From Euborellia annulipes (Eukaryota; Arthropoda; Insecta; Dermaptera; Anisolabididae), in assembly GCA_023213315.1 (NCBI GenBank), contig JAKCPI010031751.1, forward strand, positions 62,001 through 126,000: a stretch of DNA of 64,000 bases, in the 5' to 3' direction. Made by a program: the position numbers and the translations under genes. The stretch's first letter is position 1. Each line of letters starts with the position of its first letter. Under the pieces are notes generated by a model. It searched no databases, was not told the origin of the DNA, and worked only from the letters and a program-made list of their open reading frames with translations. This document shows, in pieces, positions 1 to 11,500 of the stretch.

Positions 1-1400
1 TGATAAACGAATGTAAAAGTGTTCGTCCTCTTCAAAAACATCATCGTCAATTACGGAAACGCGAAACGTTTGAAACGTTTCTCCAGGATGGAAGACCAAT
101 GTGCCTTCAACACCGACATAGTCGGAACCGGCATTGGCTGTGCCGTCTTCAGTGGCATAATCGACCATCAAAGTACCGCTCAAATCACCCTCTCTAACAA
201 CTCTGACTTCGAATTCTCCCACACTTTCCATAACAGTATAATGACCTGGATCAAAAAAGATGCGAGTTCCCAATTCATCCTCCCTTTGAATCTCCTCTTT
301 GACCTCGCTTAGATCACTCTGAGCTCTTTCTTGAATTTTTTTCATAATATTCCCACCTCCCATCATTTTTCGTGTTGCTTGAATTCGATAGAACGCCCTA
401 CTTTTCGGCCCCTTATTCAAAACTTCCTCTTGGGCAAGAATTTCTAGTTGTTCTAATTCCATTGCCGGAAATTTTTTTCGTAAATCACGTAAAGTTTGAA
501 TATATTCCCGTCTATTTTGTTCAAATTCGCGTACTTCATCTGATTGGGCCTCTTCAGCAAGATGTTTTAACGCCCCATCAACGTGATTTGCTTTTTCAAC
601 CATTTCAAGATCGCCCTCTGTTTCTACAATAACGCCACGACGATTCATTCTATAACTTTTATTTAAATATTTATAAATTAATAGTTGACGATCGGCGATA
701 TAGGCAGTAATAACAGTTGCTGGGAAGAATAAAAAGGTGAGAACCCCCTCCCAAACCTCGACTATGCCGGGGGAGATAATAGCAAGGATTAAATATAACC
801 AGACATAAGCAAAAACAGACCAGGTAGCTGTTACAAAGAAGACACGGAGATGTTTAATTCTTCTAACCTCCCCATTTGGGATAACATAAACACATAGGGC
901 TATAATTACAAAGAGATTATAAGCCGCTGAACCTACAATGGTACCTGGACCTAGATCGCCAGCCTCAAAATTCTTCCCACCAATTTCAATAATAGAAAGA
1001 AGAATCTCAGGAGCGGATGACCCTAAAGCCATCAGCGTTAAATTTGCCACCGTTTCATTCCAAACGCGGACAACTACAATTTGTTTTTCACCATTTTTTT
1101 CTTTACAGTAATCTCTCTTTCTTGTGAAGTTATCACTTCAATAGCAGCCATGAAACGATCAGAAATAATCGAAACGCCAATAAAGAGATAAATCATTGCT
1201 GAAAAATAGACGAGTCCTCTGGCAAGCCTATCGCCAACTGAGAGATTCTCATCCGGAAGCCACACAGGTAAAAGAAGTCCTGGCTGACATTTTGCAAGTA
1301 AATCGGGATTGGACGAAGAGTTGTCACCATGGGCCTCGGCAGCCGTGATAAGGAATGACACCGCCGTCGCCGCCGCTACCGCCCCCACAGTCGCGGCCAT
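1..1400 (-). CDS. Na+/Ca2+ exchanger (NCX/CALX family), N-terminal coding exon, partial
   Basis: Plasma-membrane antiporter that moves Na+ against Ca2+. Reading from the ATG at 1400 there is a hydrophobic signal-like start, then an Asn-rich luminal stretch, TM1, and the hallmark segment DRFMAAIEVITSQEREITVK. After that come VWNETVANLTLMALGSSAPE (alpha-1 repeat), GDLGPGTIVGSAAYNLF, a VRRIKHLRVFFVTATWS segment like that of other NCX proteins, the basic/amphipathic start of the cytosolic loop, and a Calx-beta domain (FDPGHYTVMESVG, DYATEDGTANAGSDY, HPGETF, DDDVFEEDEHFY). About 467 codons are present and the exon continues beyond base 1, so both the second Calx-beta domain and the alpha-2 repeat are missing. 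The frame shifts by one base in the A-run near 1097; the downstream frame fits exactly one missing base. Family assignment is very secure; the frameshift is more likely a consensus error than a real break. Confidence 0.95.
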
Positions 1401-1750
1401 TGTTCCACTCACACACAATCACATCCACTGGCTGATAAACATGGAAATGTTTTTTTTTTTTTTAATTGAAAAAAAAATAAAAAAACAAATGGGATACCAG
1501 GTCACAACATGGTAGAGACGCGAACACGAGCTCGGCTCGCTGAGGACTGAATTGGCAGAGCGCGTTGCGGCTCCCAGCGCTCAGGTCCCCCTTTAGGTCC
1601 CCTCTTTGGCGACTACGGCGCAACCCAGCGGCGCACAGTTTAAGTTGGGGCTTTGGGATCGTCATCGTCAGTGTCATCCTGTATGGTCGGCAACCACCAA
1701 GACATCTAGCTGGCACCCGGGGGTCTTTTATTCATCAAATAATAGACCAG
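1401..1750 (-). promoter_or_regulatory. Probable 5' UTR / promoter region of the exchanger gene
   Basis: The 350 bases upstream of the exchanger start are clearly less AT-rich than their surroundings between about 1510 and 1735 and contain no recognised repeat. Long A/T runs at 1446-1490 and 1770-1784 flank this patch. I infer 5' untranslated sequence or proximal promoter from position and composition only; no splice junction or core promoter motif could be fixed. Confidence 0.35.
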
Positions 1751-1971
1751 CCGATTTATATATAAATCCAAAAAAAAAAAAAAATAATTAATACCCCACT
1801 AGTTTCTTTTAAAATAGATAATCAGGGGATCTTTTGTTCTTATAAGAATATCCTAATACCTTTATAAATTATCTTCCAAGTTATCTCCTACTTATGCTAA
1901 AGAATAAATTTTCTTTTAAGGTGTAACTTATAGCCCATTATTTGAAGGTATTGTCAATGAACCGTTGCGGA

Positions 1972-2218
1972 GCCCTCGAGGCTTGGTGTAGGGGTTAGCG
2001 TGCTAACCTCGTATACCAAAAGTCGCGGATTCGGGCCCCAGGCAGTCCGATTATTTTATTTAAGCCATTTGGATACCAAATGGACCCTCAATAGATATAT
2101 TAAACATACGAGTATCATTTAAAGTCTTAAATGGCCCAAGTTGTCGAAAAGACTGTGTGTATGTGTGTGTGAATGTGAGTGTGAATGAGAAAAAAGTGTG
2201 AGTGTTAGAAAAAAAAAA
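1972..2218 (+). repeat. tRNA-headed SINE, copy 1
   Basis: The head has a pol III A-box-like segment (TTGGTGTAGGGGTTAGCGTG) and B-box-like GGATTCGGGCC, followed by the family signature: CCAGGCAGTCCGAT, a short palindrome around ATTTGGATACCAAAT, and the tail GGCCCAAGTTGTCGAAAAGA running into GTGTGTGAATGTGAGTG and an A-run. It sits directly upstream of a Helentron-like repeat. Confidence 0.8.
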
Positions 2219-2243
2219 TCCGTTGCGGATATTCTTTCTACTT

Positions 2244-2934
2244 ACTTTCTCTTATGTATATATATATATATATAGAGAGATAGAGAAAGTATTGGATTCA
2301 TGTCAAACATTCGATGACGAGATTTTGATGGAAATATTGTATGTTTTGAGGTCTCATAAGTCCAAAAAAGTGAGTCCCGCAAAGAAGTCTGTCTGAGTGT
2401 GTGTCTGTCTGTGAATAAAATATCCTAAGAACGAAAAGAGCTAGGAGGTTGAAATTTGATATTTAAGTTAGCTGCCCCCTGGCTCGTAACACGAAGCTTT
2501 TGAACAAAATCAGCCAAAGAGTACTAATACTTTATTGATGTACTTTTTCAATTCGTTCAAACGATTTTGATTAAAATTCATAAATCAATTTTTTTTTTTC
2601 ATATCCTCTTTAAAATTTATTATTTCATTTTGACCGAAAAATTGTTTGAAACGCACTTACTCTTGTTTTTCATAGGAAAGATAGAATAAATGGTAGTTAT
2701 TCTAACAAAATATAAATATTTTATTTAAGATTAATTAGTGATGCCAAGCAGGGGGGGTAATTACCCCCCCCCCCCGAGATTTGAAAAAAATTCTTTTTTT
2801 TTAATGCAAGATTTTAAAAATTAAGACTTAAAAATTTGATTTGTATTAATATTCTTGCAAACAACTACAGAATGCGCCTTTAAATTACCGAAATTAAGAA
2901 AAAATTGTGTGCTGTGCGACCAGTCACACCAGAT
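2244..2934 (+). mobile_element. Helentron-like (HINE) repeat, decayed copy
   Basis: It starts at the 5' hairpin (ACTTTCTCTTATG...AGAGAAAGTATT), continues through the TCTG/GT microsatellite near 2390 and the CAGCCAAAGAGTACTAATAC segment, and ends with the terminal hairpin half CAGTCACACCAGA at 2934. A G/C-run element (about 2749-2880) interrupts the 3' part. The copy is diverged. Confidence 0.75.
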
Positions 2935-3179
2935 TACCCCCTCCCCCCGAGAAACACCTCTGGATCCGCCCTTGATGCCGAGAGACATATAATTCAAAAC
3001 ACCACACGACGCTTTAAGAAGATCTTGGTCTGTTTCAAGAAATAAATATTTTTCCATGTAAAAACAACTATACCTCCTAATATATTGTATTTAAATGAGT
3101 TAAAGTCATATCATATGCTATGATGCCGAAAAAAAAAAATTTCTCTTGTTTATAAATTTGACATTTTAAACCTCTCCCC

Positions 3180-3330
3180 TTAGTGACCGAGAGGTTATAG
3201 ATGTTGACAAATATCAATAAATGAAAATCTTAAACCCATGGGGTGCGGATCCCAGGCAGTCCAATGAATATTTATTTAAGCAATTGTTCAGTGCGACCAT
3301 CACACCAGATTTTTATATTATTTCTTTTAT
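3180..3330 (+). repeat. SINE with Ser/Leu-tRNA-like head, fragment
   Basis: It begins TGACCGAGAGGTTATAGATG, a class II tRNA-like A-box region, and then has GGTGCGGATCCCAGGCAGTCC, the same B-box/CCAGGCAGTCC junction as the other SINEs. It runs into a Helentron-like 3' hairpin end (CATCACACCAGATTTTT) at about 3300-3318. Confidence 0.6.
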
Positions 3331-3910
3331 TTAATGACACTCTTTTGTCACTATTTATACTATTATGTGGTCTATATCAATTTTCATAAATGTTGAGATC
3401 GGTTGAGTTCAACATTGCTGAAAAATTTTAAATAAATTAAAAGTTTTTTTTTATCTTTTATATAGGTCTACCTCAGTCTTTTAAGTTGTTTGGGCTTTAT
3501 TTATTTATTTTATAACTTTTAAGATAACATTATAGGATTTTAAATATTTTCTTAACCCAATGATATCAGTTACTCTAAACTTTTTGTGTAGTATTTAAGT
3601 CACCCTCCTAAAATGCGACGAGGTGTTAACTTTTTTTTTCTTAAATAATTGATCTGAGATGTTATAAATTTTTAAAATATTTCACTGCAGTCTGGTTATT
3701 CAACTTTCTTTTGTTGGTTTAATGTGTTAAGAGTGTGAAATTTTAAAGAGATTTTTTTATATTATTATACATCAGCGATGTCCGATGTCTATATTGATAG
3801 CCGAACTTTCTAAAAAGTGATAATATAATTAAAAAAGTAAAATGTATTTGAATTAATTCTAAAATAACAAAAAATTTTCGCTATTTGAATAACAATTAAC
3901 TATATTTGAA

Positions 3911-4179
3911 GCCACGGGGCGTGGTGTTAGGTTGCGTGCAACCTCATCCAAACGTGGGGTTCGGACAGGCAGTCGATGATTTATTTAAGCCATCTGGATA
4001 CCAGATGGCTTAAATAAAAATGCCTGGACCCTATCTATATATATAAAAATTATATATAAATTCATAAATAACGGTTATCGTAAATGTCTTATATGGCCTG
4101 AGTCCGAAAAGACAGGTGAAGTGTGTGGAGGTGAGGTGAAGAGAAAAAAGGTGAAGTTAAAAAAAAAAAAAAAAAAAAA
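3911..4179 (+). repeat. tRNA-headed SINE with target-site duplication
   Basis: This copy is bounded by a 13-bp direct repeat AACTATATTTGAA (3898-3910 and 4180-4192) and ends in a long A-run, so it is an L1/RTE-style retroposed insertion. It has a tRNA-like head (GGTTGCGTGCAACC, GGGGTTCGGA), the CAGGCAGTC junction, the TCTGGATACCAGA palindrome and the tail GGCCTGAGTCCGAAAAGAC. Confidence 0.85.
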
Positions 4180-4894
4180 AACTATATTTGAAAACGTGCT
4201 TTTTTTTAATTACATTTATGTTTCAATAGTGATTTATTAAATTCCGGCCAAAAAATTTCATTTAAAAAAAGCTTTCATCAATAACTACTAAAATATCTAA
4301 ATTTATTTTTTTATTAGTTTTTTAGACTCTAAAAGATACGCATCTTATTTTATCTTATACTATTAAACGAGAAATGTACGTTTATTTGTTTGTTTGTTTG
4401 TAAGCATATCGGTTCTCGAAAACGGCTCTAACGATTTTTTTTCAAATTTAAAAAATATAGGCCCTACTATTTCTGACACCAATATGAAATTGCACTAGGT
4501 TTCATTTTTGGGAAAATTTGGGTACTAGTATTTACTGATGTACTTTTTTTCACTTTTCGAAATTCCCTTTACCGATTTCTTTCAAATTCTAAATATTTAC
4601 TATTTGCAGTAAGCTTATAGAAAATAAATTACGCTAGGTCTCGTCTTATGGGAAACTTTGTGTATGTACTTTTTACTGATGTACTTTTTTAGTTTTTTCC
4701 ACTCCTCCTGAAACTCACTTTAAAGATTTCTTTCAAATTCTAAATATTTTCTATTTCTGGTATACATAACATACTTCGTCAGGCCTTTGGAAGACTTCGA
4801 ATACTAGTTCTTTATTGATGTACTTTTTTAGCTTTTTCCAATTTTATCAAACGAAAAAACCACCGAGCTCCAGCTCGGTCATTGCGGAACTTAT

Positions 4895-5078
4895 AAATAC
4901 GATATACAGTATGTAGTAGTCCAGGCATTTTTTATTTATAGGCTACCGATTGGTATCTAAATGATTTAAAACTAACTATTCATCGGACCGCCTGGTATCT
5001 GAACTCGCACTCCTTGGCTTTTATGGATTATTGATATTGACACTTATCAACATTTCTAGTCCTCTCAGTCGTGGGGGG
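4895..5078 (-). repeat. SINE, reverse orientation
   Basis: On the minus strand it reads a CGACTGAGAGGACTAGAAATG head, GTTCAGATACCAGGCGGTCCGATG, a palindrome around GATACCAAT and AATGCCTGGAC. These are the head and body of the SINE family with a class II tRNA-like start. It is diverged. Confidence 0.55.
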
Positions 5079-5099
5079 GGGGGAGGTATTAAATATTAA

Positions 5100-5296
5100 A
5101 ACAAATTATATTAATAAGAGGGTAGAAAATGAGAGAGAAATGATTTTCTTTATTTATTTAATTCGCACGGCTTTCCCAGCTCTGAAGATAGTTCAAACAC
5201 AGAACCGAAACATCAGCTATGTGGATTAAATAAATAAAGAAAAAACCTTAGCTGCATTTCTTATTTTCTACCCTCTTATTAATATAACATCACAAC
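5100..5296. mobile_element. Palindromic element with hammerhead core
   Basis: Inverted arms (ATTAATAAGAGGGTAGAAAA at the left, complement at 5263-5286) surround a hammerhead-like core at 5178-5218: CUGAAGA, a GUUC/GAAC stem II, GAAAC, and an AGCU/AGCU stem I. The stem III bases read ACAU instead of ACGU, so this copy is probably inactive. Confidence 0.6.
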
Positions 5297-5791
5297 TATA
5301 AATTGCGTTTTAAAACAAATTAGTTTTGTAGACACTTAGTAGACATTTATCTTATCCTATTATAAACCATAATCAGCTGAAAACTTCTTCAGGACTATAG
5401 GCCTATGCGTTTTGTTATGTCCTAAATTTCAACTAAAAATAATAATATATTAGACCAATATTTACACACACTGTTTTCCACAAATCTTTGTTTGACATCC
5501 AGACAAGGGTTTCTGGGAAACCGAATGTCAGTATTTCTGTCATTTATTTTGCACCGATAGATCCCCCAATTATAAACTTGCTATCTCTGTTCATTCTGCC
5601 CTCCACCCTCCACTTCGGCGCTGATTAGATCGACCATATAATACATGAATATAAATTTGAAATATAACTTTGACGTTGCCCGTATTTGTCTGAAAACTGG
5701 GACTAAATAATTTGCTTACTTATTGTCCATCAAGAGAGAATCTTGATAAATTAAACATAACCCCTTCATTTCCTAATTATTTTCATAAAAT

Positions 5792-6082
5792 ATGTTCGAA
5801 GTAGTGGCTGTGAGATGTGAAGATGGATAATTATGGGCAGGAGCAGCAATAAATAGACTCTGTATGCAGATTCAATCACCGGAGACGTTTCGGTTCCTTT
5901 TATTTAAGAACCATCTTCAGTTCTTACTAGAAATATACATATAATATACACTGTTAATATTATATGTATATTTCTAGTAAGGACTGAAGATGGTTCTTAA
6001 ATAAAAGGAACCGAAACGTCTCGGTGATTGAATATGCATACAGAGTCTATTTATTGGCTGCTCCTGCCCATAATTATCCATC
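5792..6082. mobile_element. Palindromic hammerhead element with 14-bp target duplication
   Basis: It is flanked by TATTTTCATAAAAT at 5778-5791 and 6083-6096. The two arms are near-perfect inverted repeats of about 130 bases meeting near 5950. Each arm holds CUGAAGA, a GGUUC/GGAACC-type stem II and GAAACGUC (plus strand about 5978-6028, minus strand about 5884-5930). Stem I is poorly paired. The long target duplication indicates insertion by target-primed reverse transcription. Confidence 0.75.
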
Positions 6083-6158
6083 TATTTTCATAAAATTTAA
6101 AACTGTAATAAATTTTTTTTTTACTCTTTTCGGCATCTTGGGCCATGAGGCCATCAGA

Positions 6159-6370
6159 GCCAGAACTGCCTAATCCACATTTCACTTTTTGGGTTTTATG
6201 CCTTAGTATCTATTAAATCGTGAATTCCAGAGTAGCACAGTACTTCTCAAGATATAGTAGTACAGTACTACTCATGATACAGTAGTAAAGTACTGCTCTG
6301 GAATTCACAATTTAATAGATACTAAGGCATAAAACCAAGAAAGTGAAATGTGGGTTAGGCCGTTCTGGCA
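6159..6370. repeat. Palindromic (foldback) element
   Basis: Arms of about 90 bases (GCCAGAACTGCCTAATCC at the left, complement at the right end) flank a centre of repeated AGTACTG/CAGTACT dyads. It abuts a SINE tail (CTTTTCGGCATCTTGGGCC, minus orientation) on the left and a Helentron-like fragment on the right. No target duplication was seen. Confidence 0.6.
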
Positions 6371-6600
6371 AAAATTGTTTGAAGACCACTTTACTCTAGT
6401 ACTACATAGGAAAGATAGGAGAAATGATAACAAAATATAAATATTTCCCCATGTTAATAAATTTTATTACATCTTGAATTTAATTAACCTTTCGGCGGAA
6501 ACTAAATATAACATACACAAAAAGTCTGGTGTGCCAAGCACAGAACACAACTTTCGATTACCGAAGATAAGAAAAAGTTGTGTGCTGTGCGACCAGTCAA
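6371..6600 (+). mobile_element. Helentron-like repeat, 3' part
   Basis: This piece holds the conserved 3' block (GAAGACCACTTTACTC, ATAGGAGAAATG) and the terminal hairpin with internal GATTACCGAAG. The 5' half is missing. Confidence 0.65.
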
Positions 6601-7392
6601 TCTTACATTTTAATGTTAAGACTGTTTAGATCTAATTGTTTGCCAATGTATTTATAAAAATCTGGTGTCTTAACATTAAAATGTAAGATTATCATAAAAA
6701 AAGCTTATATTATCAAATCCGTTGTTTTTTATTCTCCTTTTTCTCTGAAAATAATTTAAATAAACCTCCTCTGGGATGAATAGAGAAAGATGAAACGACA
6801 TATAAATAGACAAAATGTAACTTCTCCTTCCCTTTAGTATTTTCAATGAGGGAATTGGAGATTTTCAAAAATTAATTCCTCCCAATCTCTCTCTCTCGTC
6901 CAAAGGGAATTTGAAACCTTTCTATGTATTAATCTCTAGTTACATATGAAAACTAATTTCAAAATTCCTCTGGGAAGTTCAAATTTATTTTTATCATATA
7001 AATAGCTAGAATAACGAATTGTCTGATGCAAGAAAGGACGTTATTCCACAAAATATTTTTTTAAAGTTTTCATTGAGACAAAGCGGGACAAATGGGATGA
7101 AATCGGCCTAAACCGTAACCGAAAAATCATTTTCTTTTTTTTTTTTTTTTAAGTATACGATTTTTGTCCAATCTTTTCAAACTCTTTGGCCGAAACCGAA
7201 ACTTCGGTCGGTTAAAATAATAAATAATAAGTAAAATAATTTTGCAGCACAATTAAAATAGGAAATGCTGATATTTTTTAAAAAGCTGGACATTTTTAAA
7301 AATTGGCGAGAAGCGGGTTAGTCCTCCAAAACAGTCTCTGTCCCGCCAAAATCGGGACGTGTGGTCACTTTATTTCAGCTAAATATACTAAT

Positions 7393-7621
7393 AAAAAAAT
7401 CTGGTGTGCTGGTCGCACATCATACAGTTCTTACTTTCAGTAAGAGTTGTGTTCTATCCTTGTCACACCAGATTTTTTGTGTCGACACATATTTAGTTTC
7501 CGTCAGTACGGTACATTCGAATTCAAGATGTAAAATTTATAAACATGGGAAAATATTTCCATTCCTCCTATCTTTTCTATGAAGTAGAAGAGCAAAGTGT
7601 GCTTCAAAATAGTCAAATATG
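7393..7621 (-). mobile_element. Helentron-like repeat, 3' part, interrupted
   Basis: It opens with the terminal hairpin TCTGGTGTG...CACACCAGA (about 7399-7473) and continues through GTCGACACATATTTAGTTTCC into the TCTCCTATC-like block. It stops where a palindromic element begins. Confidence 0.65.
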
Positions 7622-7870
7622 GGACCATTTTCAGGGCCAGATTAATGTCTGAATAAAAATATATTAATCCTCGCCAAGTTATATTGGGCATGCACAATTG
7701 TAAGTAGCTCAAAATTTATTATTGTCATACCATGGACAGAGAGTGAATGTCATTCACATTATCATGATTGAGCAACAGTACTTACAATTGTGTATGCCCA
7801 ATATAACTTGGCGAGGATTAATATATAACCTGGCCCTGAAGATGGACCCATATGTGACCGAAAGTCGGCT
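7622..7870. mobile_element. Palindromic element with degenerate hammerhead core
   Basis: Arms containing CCTCGCCAAGTTATATTGGG and its complement converge near 7735. On the plus strand at about 7825-7870 there is CUGAAGA, a weak stem II and GAAAGUC, with a short stem I (GGCC/GGCU). The ACGU stem III motif is broken, so this is a decayed member. Confidence 0.5.
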
Positions 7871-7909
7871 CTGGCTTGACAATAAAGTGAAATATACCAT
7901 AGATTAGCT

Positions 7910-9040
7910 GCTTTGCTCATTCTTTCTACCAAATTTGAAAATTACAATAATATTTTAATTTCATTTTATTATTATATATGGTGTAGGGCGCTTCGACAAC
8001 AAGGGCCAACCATACACGCTACAAATAATCATTATAGCCCAAGACCGAGGAACCAAAGTCCACAATACTAAATCCACACACTATTCAGGCAAAACTATAT
8101 TTTTTATTTTATATTATGTGATGAATTTCCAAATATTGATATTTCGGAGACCTAATGGAACTCCTTCCACTGGATTTCAATTTATAAAATTTCCCCATAA
8201 ATTATCTAATATTTTGGATCTTTTATTTTAGTTTCTCCTATAAACTAAATTCTTTCTAAAAAAACAATTTAAAAAGCAAGCAAAAAAAATAATATATGAC
8301 CACTTTCGGATCTACAATATAAATCGTCTAAGGTACTGTGTGTGTATTGCAGAAATGTCATTTTTTTGTAGGCTATATAAAAAATTCCCACTTGACAAAG
8401 GTCATGTAATTTTTCAAATAGACTTTTCGAGATTAAACCGGAAGAGAATAATAATAACAAGTCGCGTTATTTTCATGACTTGATTACTTAAATCAAACCC
8501 GGCCTTGAAAAATAAATTTATAAAACTGATGTCAGATTAATTAACATTCTTTTTACTTTCTCTAATTTTCAAGTAAATTTCTAGGAAATGATTGTTAAAA
8601 TTCTTGTATGATTACAAATCACTCTTCTTTCTCATCTGGAACATTAATTTAGTACATAATCTTTAATATCAAATTATCTTAAAAGGTTTTAATAAATGAA
8701 TTGATGGGAGCGGATTTTAGCAATATCTTTTGAATGCACAATCATTTAAGTATAAAGGGTCTCATCTCTTATCCATAGAAATTGGATTATTCTTCCCCTT
8801 CCCTTCCTTTGTATATATAACATAGGGAAAGGCTTGTGATTAACGTCTTAATTGCTACTTAATTTGCCCTAAATTTAAAGATTTGGTCTAGAGGATGCTG
8901 AGAAATCTTTTTTTCCGACTCTTACGGTACAATTCACTCCAAATTTTAATATTCCTAGAATCTCTTAGGTCTATAAATATGTAGAATTTTATCCTTTTTA
9001 ATGGATTGTTGCTATTATTAATAATATTTTGAGAAGAGGA
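7910..9040. other. Stretch without recognised features
   Basis: AT-rich sequence with no gene, splice-bounded exon or clear repeat. A 63-codon open stretch on the minus strand around 8269-8460 has no coding signature. Confidence 0.4.
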
Positions 9041-9068
9041 AGATTTATTGCAAATCGTGAAACCAAGG

Positions 9069-9328
9069 TTTTTTTTTCACTTTTTTTCATTTATACTCAC
9101 ATTCACACACACATACACACAGTCTTTTCGGCAACTTAGGCATATAAGACTTTTTACGATAATCGTTATTATGAATATATATACCGGTACATTGGGGTCC
9201 AGGCATTCTTATTTAAGCCATTTGGTATCTAAATGCCTTAAATAAATTCATCGGATTGCCTGGGATCCGAACCCCCGACCCTTGGTATACGAGGCAGGCG
9301 CGCTACCAACTACGCCAAGCCCGGGGCG
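9069..9328 (-). repeat. tRNA-headed SINE, near full length, reverse
   Basis: On the minus strand the head reads GGGCTTGGCGTAGTTGGTAG (A box) and GGGGGTTCGGATCCCAGGCA (B box into body), followed by the ATTTAGATACCAAAT palindrome and the tail TTGCCGAAAAGACTGTGTGT. One of the best preserved heads in the window. Confidence 0.85.
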
Positions 9329-9371
9329 GATTTAGAGATAAACCTTAATAAAAAAAAAAAAAAAAACTAAC

Positions 9372-9940
9372 ATTTAAGGGTCGCGGGAGCGGATCCCAGG
9401 CAGTCAGATGATTTTATTTAATCCATTTGGATACCAAATGACTTAAATAAGAATGCCTGGACCCCAAGTCCGATGATTTTATTTAAACCATTTGTATACC
9501 AAATGGCTTAAATAAGAATGCCTGGACCCCCAATATGTATATTAATTAATAACAGTTTTCGTCAGTCTTATATGTCCCAGGGGCGTATATAGAAATTTTT
9601 TTTTCGGGGAGGAGGGGGGGGGGGGCTGAACTCAAAAATTTTTTCTGCAGAAAATTTTTTTTTTAAGAAACAAAATTTTTTTTCACGAAATTTTTTGCGG
9701 AACATTTTTTCTTTTTTGGAATCAAAGTTTTCCACCCTGCGGAAAAATTTGTTGCGCTGATGTCTGTATATCCCTAGGGCCTATATATGTATATGTGTTT
9801 GGGAAATTACGGGGGGAGGGGCCCTCGGCCCCCCTTATATACGCCCCTGATTTGTCCTGAGTTGCCGAAAAAACTGTGTGTGAGTGTGAGTGTGAATGAA
9901 AAAAAGTGAGTGTTGAAAAAATGTATCGGCGGAAATTAAA
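9372..9940 (+). repeat. SINE with hAT insertion, 5' truncated
   Basis: The body (GCGGATCCCAGGCAGTCAGA, palindrome, AATGCCTGGACCCC) is present with its middle part repeated once. The tail continues after an inserted hAT element as TCCTGAGTTGCCGAAAAAAC and GTGTGAGTG. Confidence 0.75.
9578..9849. mobile_element. hAT-type MITE inside a SINE
   Basis: The terminal inverted repeats are CAGGGGCGTATATAG / TATATACGCCCCTG. The flanks ATATGTCC (9570-9577) and ATTTGTCC (9850-9857) form an 8-bp target duplication with one mismatch. The interior is homopolymer-rich and non-coding. Confidence 0.8.
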
Positions 9941-10679
9941 TACAATATATACAGAAAAAAATCTGGTGTGACAAGCACAGAATAAAACTTTCTCTTACCA
10001 AAGATATATTAGGTATAGGTATATAGGTATGATTTTATTTTGTTTTTTATTTAGGACGATGAGTTTAGAGATAACTTGATTGGCGGAAAGTAAATCCTCA
10101 GAGAGGAAAAAAAATACTTGGGAGGGAGGAGAGAGACATTCTCGTAAAAAGCGAGTTAGATTCTCCATCATTGCCTAGAGAGCTTTCTCAGCTCGAAATA
10201 AATTAAAAGAGAGAACTCATTAGACGATCCTCCTTTTATTTAAAAGAAAATTAGTTCTGCGGATCCTCAAACACCTCAGCCTGCCACCTCACCCTTTATT
10301 TCTGTGGGATTCTTTTTTTTATGAAAAAAATTTCGTTACAAATATTCAAATGGTGGTACAGGTGTCATAACTAGAGAATTTTATTGAGAAACAAAGTAAT
10401 GTATTCACCTCAAGATGTTTGAGACGTTTTAAATTATTTTTGACTAATTTTCTTGTTTCTTCGTTCGGATCTTCCAAAAAAACTTTCTCTTGTCAGTACC
10501 AGATATAATTGTATACGATTCTTGAATAAAAAATTTTTTTGTAAAAATTGTATTTAGCGAATATCAATTGCAACGTTCGAAAAATAACAAAAAAAAATCA
10601 TAAATATCAACTTTACGTTCACAGACATATAATGGGGAATAATGGGGGGGCCGGGAAGAAATTTTGAATAGGGGGGGAA

Positions 10680-10818
10680 AAAATTTTTTTTTAAAAAAAT
10701 AAAAATATTTAATTTTTAAAATTATAAAAAAAAAAAAAAAAAAAAATTTAAAAAATTTTAAAAAAAAAAAATTAAAAAATAAAAAAAAAAAAAAAAAAAA
10801 AACCCCCCCCCCCCCCCG
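10680..10818. repeat. Low-complexity A- and C-run block
   Basis: Long runs of A/T followed by 17 C. An open frame through this block is an artefact of the homopolymers. Confidence 0.85.
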
Positions 10819-11500
10819 ATCAAATGTGCCCAAACTTAGTGACAAACTTGACAAGTAGAAATTATATATTTAATAGAGCAGGGGAAATATGTTTGACATT
10901 TTTTTTGAAATGTACATTGGTTTATAATTATATCTCACTCAGGGGATCACACCTTCTGGGTACATGAATGGCTTCGTTCTAATCGAACTAAGGCAAGCAT
11001 TTCTTTCATTTCTTATGTCACCTTTCCTTTGCATCAGACGTAATTTAACTAAATACAATAAACAGCGAAAATGGTATTTTGATAATTGTATTTTGTAAAA
11101 AGCCCTATGGCCTCGGCTAAAAGGGCAAGTAAAAAAAAAAAAAAAAAAAAACAGCGAGAATAACAGAAAATTATAAAAAAGTGTCTAATTATTTTAAATT
11201 AATTTATTGTAATTAAAATATTTACTATTTTTCATAAAAATCATTCAAAACTGTTTTTTTTTTTTACATTCTCTTACCTCTATATATATGTTAACATATA
11301 GAGAAAGTATTGGATTCATGTCAAAAATTCGATGTCATGATTTTGACGGATATACACGTTTTGACAGTATTTACTAGTATTTTAGTGATGTACTTTTTCA
11401 GTTTTTTTTTTTTCCAATTTTCTCAAAATCCTCTCTAACGATTTTGATTAAAATTCAAAAATCAATTATTTTTTAGATGCTCTTTAAAATGTATATTCTC

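Noticed and set aside
1972..2060. A functional tRNA gene
   Set aside because: A- and B-box regions are present but acceptor stems do not pair and the sequence continues into a SINE body found several times.
10564..10854. 96-codon frame on the minus strand
   Set aside because: It consists of poly-Phe/Lys/Gly codons from homopolymer runs.
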